Below are positions 1-6,888 of a DNA stretch of 64,000 nt, in pieces (position 1 is the stretch's first letter; the number at the start of each line of letters is the position of its first letter). This stretch comes from Aliiroseovarius subalbicans. Lineage in GTDB: Bacteria > Pseudomonadota > Alphaproteobacteria > Rhodobacterales > Rhodobacteraceae. The DNA is taken from positions 124,001 to 188,000 of the forward strand of contig NZ_JALBYQ010000005.1 in assembly GCF_022678625.1 (NCBI RefSeq), read 5' to 3'. Under the pieces are notes generated by a model. It did not search any database and was not told the origin of the DNA. It was given only the letters and a program-made list of their open reading frames with translations. The position numbers were made by a program, and so were the translations under genes.

Positions 1-2
1 TC

Positions 3-359
3 AAGGGCGACATCTCGCGGCTTGAAGCCACGGTGGCGGAGTTGCGCGCGAAGCTGACTGAAAACACCGGTGGCTCCGGATCGCTGGCGTCGATCAGCGG
101 CCAGCTTCTGATCGCACAGACCAACATGCAGACCCGCACACTTCTGATGCAACAGGCGCTGCAACAGCTGGAAACGGCGCGGATCGAAGCGAACAAGCAG
201 ACCCGGTATCTGTCGATGGGTGTGACCCCGGTCGCCCCCGATGACCCGACCTATCCGCGTGCCTTTGAAAACACCTTGTTGGCGTTCCTGATCTTCTCGG
301 GCATCTACCTGATGGCATCGCTGACGGCATCGATTCTGCGCGAACAGGTTTCGGCCTGA
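3..359 (+). CDS. Capsule polysaccharide export inner-membrane protein, C-terminal part (KpsE/BexC-like)
   Basis: The frame is open from the left edge, so the true start lies outside the window. The visible 119 residues are a helical, coiled-coil-like stretch rich in Gln, Leu and Arg (QLLIAQTNMQTRTLLMQQAL), a PTYPRAFENT proline motif, and one C-terminal membrane segment (LLAFLIFSGIYLMASLTASI). This coiled coil, Pro-Tyr-Pro, then membrane-helix ending is what polysaccharide co-polymerase/KpsE-type capsule export proteins look like. Its stop overlaps the ATG of kdsA by one base, which supports a surface-polysaccharide operon: Kdo supply is a natural partner of a capsule built on a Kdo linker. 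The family is inferred from the tail only. Confidence 0.72.
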   Translation, partial: KGDISRLEATVAELRAKLTENTGGSGSLASISGQLLIAQTNMQTRTLLMQQALQQLETARIEANKQTRYLSMGVTPVAPDDPTYPRAFENTLLAFLIFSGIYLMASLTASILREQVSA

Positions 360-1192
360 TGCAGGTGGTCGATATCGGCGGGGTGCGGATCGGCAACGAT
401 CTGCCCCTGACCGTGATCGCCGGGCCTTGCCAACTTGAAGGGCTGGACCACGCCCTGAACATCGCCAAACAGATGGCCGAGATCTGCGCCGAACAGGGGT
501 TGGGCTATGTCTTCAAGGCCTCGTTCGACAAGGCGAACCGCACATCGCAGAGCGGGCAACGTGGACCGGGGATGGAGGCGGGCCTTGCCATGCTGGGCGA
601 GGTCAAGGCGCGGCTGGGCCTGCCGGTTCTGACCGACGTGCACCAACCCGACCAATGCGCCCCGGTGGCCGAGGTGGTCGACGTGTTGCAAATCCCCGCC
701 TTCCTGTGTCGCCAGACCGACCTGTTGGTCGCCGCCGGGAAAACCGGCGCTGCGGTGAATATCAAGAAGGGGCAGTTCCTGGCCCCCTGGGACATGGCGC
801 ATGTGACCGACAAGGTCGCAGGTACCGGGAACGAGAGGATCCTGCTGACCGAACGCGGCACCAGTTTTGGCTACAACACGCTTGTCACAGACATGCGTGG
901 CTTGCCGCAGATGGCGCGCGCGGGTCACCCGGTGATCATGGATGCCACCCATGCGGTGCAAATGCCGGGCGGGCAGGGCGAGACCTCGGACGGCCAACGC
1001 GAATTTGCCCCGGCTCTGGCGCGCGCGGCGGTGTCGCTTGGCATTGCCGGCGTGTTCCTGGAAACCCACCCGGATCCAGACGCCGCCCCCTCGGACGGGC
1101 CGAACATGGTCGCGCTTTCGGACATGGCCCGTGTGATCGCCGATCTGGCCGCCTTCGATGCCGTCGCCAAGGCACGACCATTTCGCCTGTAG
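359..1192 (+). CDS. kdsA: 3-deoxy-8-phosphooctulonate (Kdo-8-P) synthase
   Basis: Condenses phosphoenolpyruvate with arabinose 5-phosphate to Kdo-8-phosphate, the committed step of Kdo synthesis for lipid A inner core and capsule linkers; cytosolic. The 277-residue length is normal for KdsA. Family signatures seen: IAGPCQLEG near residue 20, the KASFDKANRTS substrate loop, VLTDVH, IPAFLCRQTDLL, VNIKKGQFLAPWDM, ERGTSFGYN and MDATHAVQ. The ATG overlaps the stop of the upstream capsule-export gene, so the two are co-transcribed and probably translationally coupled. No truncation is seen. The next gene begins 72 bases later. Confidence 0.95.
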   Translation: MQVVDIGGVRIGNDLPLTVIAGPCQLEGLDHALNIAKQMAEICAEQGLGYVFKASFDKANRTSQSGQRGPGMEAGLAMLGEVKARLGLPVLTDVHQPDQCAPVAEVVDVLQIPAFLCRQTDLLVAAGKTGAAVNIKKGQFLAPWDMAHVTDKVAGTGNERILLTERGTSFGYNTLVTDMRGLPQMARAGHPVIMDATHAVQMPGGQGETSDGQREFAPALARAAVSLGIAGVFLETHPDPDAAPSDGPNMVALSDMARVIADLAAFDAVAKARPFRL

Positions 1193-1263
1193 CTGTCGCC
1201 ACACCACCCTTTTCCCGACGGTGCACCGGCGCTACACTCCTCGCAATCAAACCGGGGATTTTC

Positions 1264-2514
1264 ATGTCACTTTTCCGTCTGCTCGCGTTGCTTTTTTGCC
1301 TGACACTGCCTTTTTCGCCCGTGCAGGCGCAGGACGGCACCATTACAACCGAAACCGGCACCGCACAGGCCGAGGTCGACGCCGCCATGGCCACCCGCAT
1401 TCGAGAGATCATGGGCGAATTGGACGGGTTCACGGATGTCACCGTGATGGTGAACGAAGGGGTCGTGACCCTGCGCGGCACCACGCTGGAGACCACCGGC
1501 TATGACGAGCTGAGCGACCTTGTCGGGCGGGTCAACGGGGTCGTGGCGATCCAGAACGAGGTGAGTGTCTCGACCGATATCACCAAACGCCTGACCCCGG
1601 CGATGGAGCGGTTCTGGACCCGCATCAAACAGGGCACGGCCTATCTGCCGCTGGTCATGGTCGGGTTTTTCGCCTTCGGCGCGGTGGTCTTCGCAGGCTT
1701 CCTTGTCGCGCGGATGAAAGAACCCTGGAACACGCTGGCCCCTAACGCCTTCGTCGCTGACATCTACCGCGTATTGATCCGCCTGGCCTTCGTGGTCGCG
1801 GGCATCGTCGTGGCGTTGGACATCCTGGGCGCGACTGCACTTTTGTCCACCATCATGGGGGCGGCCGGTATTATCGGCTTGGCGCTGGGCTTTGCCGTGC
1901 GAGACACGGTAGAGAACTTCATTGCGAGCCTTCTGCTGTCGATCCGCCAGCCGTTTCGCCCCAACGACACGATCGAAATCGCCGGGGATGTGGGCAAGGT
2001 GATCCGCCTGACCAGCCGCGCCACCATACTGCTCAGCTTCGATGGCAACCACATCCGCATCCCGAACGCGACGGTCTTTAAAAGCCGCATCATCAATTAC
2101 ACCCGCAACCGCGAACGCCGGTTCCAGTTCACTATGCATCTTGACGCAGACGCGAATGTCGCCGTCGCGCAGGATCGTGGCTTGGAGCGGCTGGCGGGTT
2201 TGCCCTTCGTCCTGGACGCTCCGGGGCCGTCTGTCTGGATCGACAAGGTGGACGGTGGTGGTGTGACGCTGTGCTTTTCCGGTTGGATCGACCAACACCA
2301 CAGCAATTTCGACCACGCCCGCGGCGAGGCGATGCGCCTGGTCAAGGACGCGTTGGATAAGCCCGCACGCAAAGGCGCCAAACCGCCCCAGGCACGCGAC
2401 GTATCCCCCGAGCCGGACACAGACGCCGAAAAGGTGCTGACCCAACTGGCAGAGGAAGACCGCGAAGCCAACAAGGAAAGCGACCTGCTGACCGCGGACG
2501 GTGCGGACGAATAG
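1264..2514 (+). CDS. BON-domain mechanosensitive ion channel (MscS family)
   Basis: Predicted small-conductance mechanosensitive channel of 416 residues. Residues 1-22 form a signal peptide (hydrophobic LLALLFCLTLPF, ending VQA). Residues about 44-105 look like a BON domain (VMVNEGVVTLRGTT, VNGVVAIQNEV). Three membrane helices follow at about 128-150, 170-190 and 192-213; the last is the Gly/Ala-rich pore-lining TM3 (GAAGIIGLALGFAVRDTVENF). The beta domain contains IRQPFRPNDTIEI and the RIPNATVF motif typical of MscS. The C-terminus is charged and disordered. The start was set at ATG 1264 because it opens the signal peptide; the frame is open further upstream through kdsA, but that is shadow sequence. 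Confidence 0.9.
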   Translation: MSLFRLLALLFCLTLPFSPVQAQDGTITTETGTAQAEVDAAMATRIREIMGELDGFTDVTVMVNEGVVTLRGTTLETTGYDELSDLVGRVNGVVAIQNEVSVSTDITKRLTPAMERFWTRIKQGTAYLPLVMVGFFAFGAVVFAGFLVARMKEPWNTLAPNAFVADIYRVLIRLAFVVAGIVVALDILGATALLSTIMGAAGIIGLALGFAVRDTVENFIASLLLSIRQPFRPNDTIEIAGDVGKVIRLTSRATILLSFDGNHIRIPNATVFKSRIINYTRNRERRFQFTMHLDADANVAVAQDRGLERLAGLPFVLDAPGPSVWIDKVDGGGVTLCFSGWIDQHHSNFDHARGEAMRLVKDALDKPARKGAKPPQARDVSPEPDTDAEKVLTQLAEEDREANKESDLLTADGADE

Positions 2515-2604
2515 CGCCTCAAGCGGCCCTCGCAAATTCGAACAGGTTTGTCGCTTTTTAGGCTTGCAGCCGCGCACGGCTTTGAGTAGGAAAGCCCGCA
2601 CAGT

Positions 2605-2679
2605 TGGGATGTAGCCAAGTGGTAAGGCAACTGTTTTTGGTACAGTGTACCGTAGGTTCGAATCCTACCATCCCAGCCA
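2605..2679 (+). tRNA. tRNA-Gln (anticodon TTG)
   Basis: A full cloverleaf can be drawn. The acceptor stem is TGGGATG/CATCCCA with discriminator G and encoded CCA. The anticodon stem ACTGT/ACAGT encloses the loop TTTTGGT, giving anticodon TTG (reads CAA). The T arm is GTAGG-TTCGAAT-CCTAC. The gene is intact and marks the core/island boundary: recombinase genes and accessory DNA begin right after it. Antisense ORFs across this gene are artefacts. Confidence 0.97.
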
Positions 2680-2850
2680 CACACTTCCCTGATTTCAGAC
2701 GCCGAGAGTTTGCCGTGGTAATGTCGCGTGTTTCCGGGCGGTTGCCATCCAGGATTTCCAGCAGAGACGCGATCTTGAGCACAATCGGTGCCGATTTCAG
2801 GCCGTAGTCTCTGTTTGCGATTCCGGCGGTACGAGTTTGGGGAGAGAGAT

Positions 2851-4479
2851 TCAGAGCGCGGTGAACTGCTCGCGCTGTTCCGGCCAAATTGCGGAGAAGC
2901 GTGTCTTGATCAAATAATCCGTGGTAAGGCCCGCGGGTTGTTCACCCTGAACGATGGCGGCAAGAACATCAGGCGAGAGCATTGCCAGGTTGGCCACATC
3001 CTGGACTCGGCGTTTTGAAACGCCTTCGGCTTCTGCGATCTCAGAGAAGGTTTTGCCTGCAACAACCATCGCCAGCCAGCGACGTCCCTTCACGATGTTC
3101 TGCACCAGGGTTTGATCGATCTGTGGCGGCGCCTCCCCCAGATGCAGTTTCAGCTCTACACCGCGGCGGCGCATCTGGAATGGAGCCTCAATGGTCAGTG
3201 TCGCCAGGTTGATCTGTTCCGATCTGCAACCAAGCATATTGGCGAGACCGTCTTGATCCAGCAGCACTGTCAGTGAGTCCGGCCTCAGGACTACCCGTTC
3301 GATCAATGCCAGACATGCGGTCGTTTTGCTCTGATCCGCCAGATTCTCCGCAACCGTGACAATCTCCGCCGCCGAGATATTTTGCGTTATCGAGGATGCC
3401 GCATCAGTCCGACCCAAGTGCTGTCGGATCAGTTCCAGAAGCAACCCTTCCACTTGTTCTGCGGGCAGTCGCCAGGCGTCCGGATGCTTCCGACTGCGAT
3501 CTTTAACCAACCGACGGGAGATGTAGTAGCGCAGGCGCTTGCCGTTCTTTCGGCTGTGGCTGGGCGTCAGGCGATCGCCGGTTTCATCAAAAAGCTTGCC
3601 CGCAAGTGGTGATCTGGTTGTTTTTCGTTTGGAACCACGCATGGTGGATGCCCTGCCTTGCAGCAGATCCTGAACCTTTTCCCAGACATCCCGATCAATG
3701 ATTGCTGGGTGCTGCCCTTCATAGACCTGCTGTTTGTGCCGGATCTGGCCAGCATAGACAGGATTGCTCAGGATGTGTTGGAGATGACCGCGATCAAAGT
3801 TCTTTCCGCCAGACACCCGACCACCTGATCGTTCGCGGCGCCGGGACCTGAGATCGAGTTCTTCAGCGCGCTCTTTCACGTCTCGAAGCGTACCGTGTTT
3901 CAGATAGAGGTCGTAGAGGGTCCTGATCGTGGTGGCCTCAGACTCGTCGATTTTCAGCGTCCGGCCATCCGCTTCGTACCCGAGCGGAACACTGCCCCCC
4001 ATCCACATGCCCTTTCGTTTGGACGCGGCGATCTTGTCCCGGATACGCTCGGCGGTGACCTCTCGCTCGAACTGGGCAAAGCTCAGTAGCATGTTCAACG
4101 TCAGGCGCCCCATGCTCGTGGCGGTGTTGAAGCTCTGCGTTACCGATACGAAGGATGTCTCAGCCGCATCCAGCCGATCGACCAGCTTGGCGAAGTCGGC
4201 CAGCGACCGCGTCAGCCTGTCGATCTTGTAGACCACGATCTGATCGACGCGCTTTTCGTCCACCGCCTGCATCAGCCGCCGAAGTGCCGGCCGATCCAGA
4301 TGGCCGCCCGAGATCCCGCCATCATCATAGTGATCCGACAGCAGCTCCCAACCTTCGTGTTTCTGGCTGGCAATGTAGGCCTCACAAGATTCTCGTTGGG
4401 CATCCAGAGAGTTAAAGTCCTGTTCCAGCCCGTCTTCTGAGCTCTTGCGGGTGTAGATCGCACAACGGACCCTTCGCAT
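2851..4479 (-). CDS. Large serine recombinase (site-specific integrase)
   Basis: Serine-family recombinase of 542 residues, able to integrate or excise DNA through a 5'-phosphoserine link. The catalytic domain is at the N-terminus, with the YTRKSSE motif (catalytic Ser about 13), then YDDGGISGG, VYKIDRLTRS and SFAQFERE helix E. A recombinase domain follows (PLGYEADG..., LSNPVYAGQIRHK), and the C-terminal region has RRRGVELKL. Start chosen at ATG 4479: its ATGA overlaps the stop of the DUF2924 gene, and the catalytic domain begins there. It lies about 170 bases from tRNA-Gln and points toward it, as expected for an island integrase. Its att sites were not identified. Confidence 0.93.
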   Translation of the reverse strand: MRRVRCAIYTRKSSEDGLEQDFNSLDAQRESCEAYIASQKHEGWELLSDHYDDGGISGGHLDRPALRRLMQAVDEKRVDQIVVYKIDRLTRSLADFAKLVDRLDAAETSFVSVTQSFNTATSMGRLTLNMLLSFAQFEREVTAERIRDKIAASKRKGMWMGGSVPLGYEADGRTLKIDESEATTIRTLYDLYLKHGTLRDVKERAEELDLRSRRRERSGGRVSGGKNFDRGHLQHILSNPVYAGQIRHKQQVYEGQHPAIIDRDVWEKVQDLLQGRASTMRGSKRKTTRSPLAGKLFDETGDRLTPSHSRKNGKRLRYYISRRLVKDRSRKHPDAWRLPAEQVEGLLLELIRQHLGRTDAASSITQNISAAEIVTVAENLADQSKTTACLALIERVVLRPDSLTVLLDQDGLANMLGCRSEQINLATLTIEAPFQMRRRGVELKLHLGEAPPQIDQTLVQNIVKGRRWLAMVVAGKTFSEIAEAEGVSKRRVQDVANLAMLSPDVLAAIVQGEQPAGLTTDYLIKTRFSAIWPEQREQFTAL

Positions 4480-4892
4480 CACCGCACTCCAAAGAAGCGT
4501 GGTCCAGACCATCGCGCCCCGGTGATGTGTCGGGCAATGGCGGAGAGTGACCGCCAGGTCTTGCCATCCATGACATAGCCGTCGCCTACAACCTCAACCT
4601 GGTAGGTGCGCCCGTTCCATTCCCGAACCAGATGCGATCCTGACTTTACGGTACTCAGTGGTGTCTTGCCTGATGCGATCTGTTTCAAAAGGCGTTCAGA
4701 CTTGGCCGACAACCCGCCCAGCATTCGGATCTGAAGATCCCAGATCAACACCCGCTTCATAAACTGAGGCGAAAGGTATTTCGGCGGAGGACGGCCGAAC
4801 GCTTCACGCCAGCGATCAAGGCATCCTCTCCGGTCCAGCTGATCGATGTCAGCGATAGCTTGCTCAAGGTCGAATGCATGTTTCGAAACCAT
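4479..4892 (-). CDS. DUF2924 domain protein
   Basis: A 137-residue basic protein of the DUF2924 family, which very often sits directly before a large serine recombinase in alphaproteobacterial islands and phages. Visible family features: WREAFGRPPPKYLSPQFM, IRMLGGLS, and a C-terminal REWNGRTYQVEVVGDGY... SLSAIARHITGARWSGPRFFG block. The start was set at the ATG of MVSKHAF rather than the upstream limit of the frame (5036), because the longer form would overlap the DUF3489 gene with unrelated arginine-rich sequence. The stop overlaps the recombinase ATG (ATGA). Molecular function is not known; a DNA-binding accessory role is inferred from context. Confidence 0.8.
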   Translation of the reverse strand: MVSKHAFDLEQAIADIDQLDRRGCLDRWREAFGRPPPKYLSPQFMKRVLIWDLQIRMLGGLSAKSERLLKQIASGKTPLSTVKSGSHLVREWNGRTYQVEVVGDGYVMDGKTWRSLSAIARHITGARWSGPRFFGVR

Positions 4893-4896
4893 GATC

Positions 4897-5151
4897 TCAA
4901 CCCTCGCCAGCGATGCGATAGACTGACCCTTTGTCCGTATCGGATCGCTCGATTTCTGTTCCGGCTTTGCGAAGCGCCGAAATCGCAGCCCGCGCCGAAT
5001 GAGGCTGCCAGCCAAACGTCTTTTGTATCTGCGCAATCGAGGCGCCGGACTTGCGGCTCAGCAGTTTGGCCAGCTGTTCCCGCCGTGTGGGCTTTGCCCG
5101 GGCAGCTTTGGCTGCTGCGGTTTTGGGTTTTTGCTTGGTTTCGGTCGTCAT
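4897..5151 (-). CDS. DUF3489 domain protein
   Basis: An 84-residue, lysine/alanine-rich protein. The C-terminal half reads as a small winged-helix-like DUF3489 domain (REQLAKLLSRKSGASIAQIQ, GWQPHSARAAISALRKAG, YRIAGEG). Start chosen at the internal ATG (MTTETKQK), since ten further upstream residues look non-coding. It heads the three-gene cassette DUF3489-DUF2924-recombinase, only 4 bases before DUF2924. The predicted nucleic-acid-binding fold and position suggest a helper or regulator of the recombinase; that is inference. Confidence 0.78.
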   Translation of the reverse strand: MTTETKQKPKTAAAKAARAKPTRREQLAKLLSRKSGASIAQIQKTFGWQPHSARAAISALRKAGTEIERSDTDKGSVYRIAGEG

Positions 5152-5721
5152 CGTTCTCTCCACTCTTCTGACGAAGACCAATCCCTCGCCTTGTACTGAG
5201 TGGAGCCCGGTAATCCCGGGCCTCGGCTGGCCTTACAAGTACTGCTTCCGGGCGCGCCGAAGTCCAGACATTTTCGGAAGAACGGGTAGGAAACGATATT
5301 CTGACTCAAAAACCTCTCTTGGCCCAATACAAATAAGGTGCCCATTTGCATAAATTGAATTAGCTAAACGCGAAATTCGGACCACAAACGACTCTAGCCG
5401 CCAAGCATTGCATACTCCGCAAGGTTAAACGGGGATTGAAAGCCGACGCAGGCAAGCTTGTCATAAACGAAGCGACCAATAACCGTTTTGCGACCAAGCG
5501 CTGAGATGCGTCTTTGCCTCCCCCAAACAAGCACACCACGATTACTGGGAACGGTCAATTCTGAACGGTGCTTCTGAGCGACACAAGCGTAGGATTGTAG
5601 CATCATGTGAAGTTTTCATCTCACCTTAGTGGAGGAAAGGCTATAGAAATGCGATATCGAGGGTGCAACTCACTGAGTTTTACCTTAGAATCATAGAGGT
5701 AACAAAATCAAAGGCTTAGAG
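5152..5721. other. Intergenic region between divergent cassette and methyltransferase unit
   Basis: About 570 bases with no convincing gene. It must hold the divergent promoters of the recombinase cassette (minus strand) and of the cytosine methyltransferase unit (plus strand). A GC-rich inverted repeat, GCCCGG-N5-CCGGGC type, lies near 5205-5221. The base composition becomes visibly more AT-rich from about 5300 rightward, matching the foreign-looking genes that follow. The short ORFs here lack a plausible start or any recognisable motif. Confidence 0.5.
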
Positions 5722-6888
5722 TTGGACGGTGATACCTGCATATCTTTCGCAACGGATGTGAGGAAAGTGAAAACAGGAAAAAAACGCAAGCTTTACGTGG
5801 TCGATCTGTTTTCCGGAGCAGGTGGATTCACACTTGCTGCTCACAACTCCGGCTGTTCAACCGTTTTTGCTGTGGAGAAAGATCATCACGCAGCCCAAAC
5901 CTTCCGTGATCGCTTTTCCAAGGGGAGCAGCCCTCGAACGACCCTGTATGAGAGAAGCATTCTTGATACTGATCCAAAGGTGCTCGCGCGGAAACACTTC
6001 AAAGCGCAAAGTTGTGACTTGGTCTTGGGCGGTCCACCTTGCCAAGGCTTTTCGACCCACCGGATAAAAAACGCAGGTGTTGATGATCCTCGAAACAAAC
6101 TAATCTTACGGTACTTTGAATTTGTTGCTGCGTTAAGGCCAACGGCCTTTTTGATGGAAAACGTGCCGGGTATTCTCTGGCCTCGTCATGCACGACATTT
6201 GGATGAGTTTGCTGAAGAAGCAAAGAATGCAGGCTACCAGCTTTTTCCTCCGGTTAAGCTTGACGCGCGAGACTACGGCGTGCCTCAACGCCGGCGGAGG
6301 GTGTTTTTTCTTGGCGTCAATGAGGGGGTGTCACTCGAAGGGCTGGAATGGCCGCCAGCGCCAACCCATGGCGAAAGCAAGGAAGGTCTTGCACCTTGGG
6401 TGCCATGCCGAGAGGCATTTTTACCAGCTCCCCCCGACGATCCAAATGACATTCACATGAACCATAGTGATGCACTCGTTACAGCTTTCAAAAAAACGCC
6501 GCCAAACGGAGGTAGCCGTAAAGACTCCGGGCGTGTCTTGAATTGCCACAAAGAACACGACGGCCACAAAGATGTGTATGGACGAATCGATTCAAACTTG
6601 CCAGCACCCACGATGACAACTGCGTGCATCAATCCGTCTAAGGGGCGCTTCGTTCACCCCGAGGAGCATCATGGTATTACTGCGCGCCAAGCTGCGCGCA
6701 TTCAGACGTTTCCCGACGACTTCGTATTTTCAGGTGGGCTGACAGCAGCAGGCATGCAGGTTGGCAACGCAGTGCCAGTGAAGCTGGGTGAAGTTCTAAT
6801 AGGTCACTTGGCGGCTTGGATCCGCTCGCTGGATTTAGAAAGGATAGACGCGGACATGAGCCTCCTCGAGGACACAAAGAATGATTGA
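5722..6888 (+). CDS. DNA (cytosine-5) methyltransferase, first gene of dual-ATPase/receiver unit
   Basis: A 388-residue C5-cytosine methyltransferase. Motif I is VVDLFSGAGGFTLAA (residues 27-40), motif IV GGPPCQGFS with catalytic Cys about 107, motif VI MENVPG about 145, motif VIII DYGVPQRRRRVFF about 184-196, and motif X QVGNAVPVKLG. The target-recognition region between VIII and IX is about 90 residues, so this is a monospecific enzyme of unknown target. Start uncertain: the frame opens at TTG 5722, with GTG alternatives at 5758 and 5767. Its stop overlaps the ATG of the ATPase gene by 8 bases, so the two are co-expressed. Codon use is AT-richer than in the core genes, which suggests transfer. 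It differs from the second methyltransferase at 14294. Confidence 0.9.
   Translation: MDGDTCISFATDVRKVKTGKKRKLYVVDLFSGAGGFTLAAHNSGCSTVFAVEKDHHAAQTFRDRFSKGSSPRTTLYERSILDTDPKVLARKHFKAQSCDLVLGGPPCQGFSTHRIKNAGVDDPRNKLILRYFEFVAALRPTAFLMENVPGILWPRHARHLDEFAEEAKNAGYQLFPPVKLDARDYGVPQRRRRVFFLGVNEGVSLEGLEWPPAPTHGESKEGLAPWVPCREAFLPAPPDDPNDIHMNHSDALVTAFKKTPPNGGSRKDSGRVLNCHKEHDGHKDVYGRIDSNLPAPTMTTACINPSKGRFVHPEEHHGITARQAARIQTFPDDFVFSGGLTAAGMQVGNAVPVKLGEVLIGHLAAWIRSLDLERIDADMSLLEDTKND

Noticed and set aside
655-1263. Upstream extension of the mechanosensitive channel frame through kdsA
   Set aside because: It is the shadow frame of kdsA; a signal peptide and ATG at 1264 define the real start.
1267-2601. 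Minus-strand 444-residue ORF opposite the mechanosensitive channel
   Set aside because: High-GC antisense shadow with His/Arg/Gly-rich composition and no domain.
2558-2887. Minus-strand 109-residue ORF containing MVGFEPTVHCTKNSCLTTWL
   Set aside because: This is the antisense translation of tRNA-Gln; the GFEPT string is a well-known annotation artefact.
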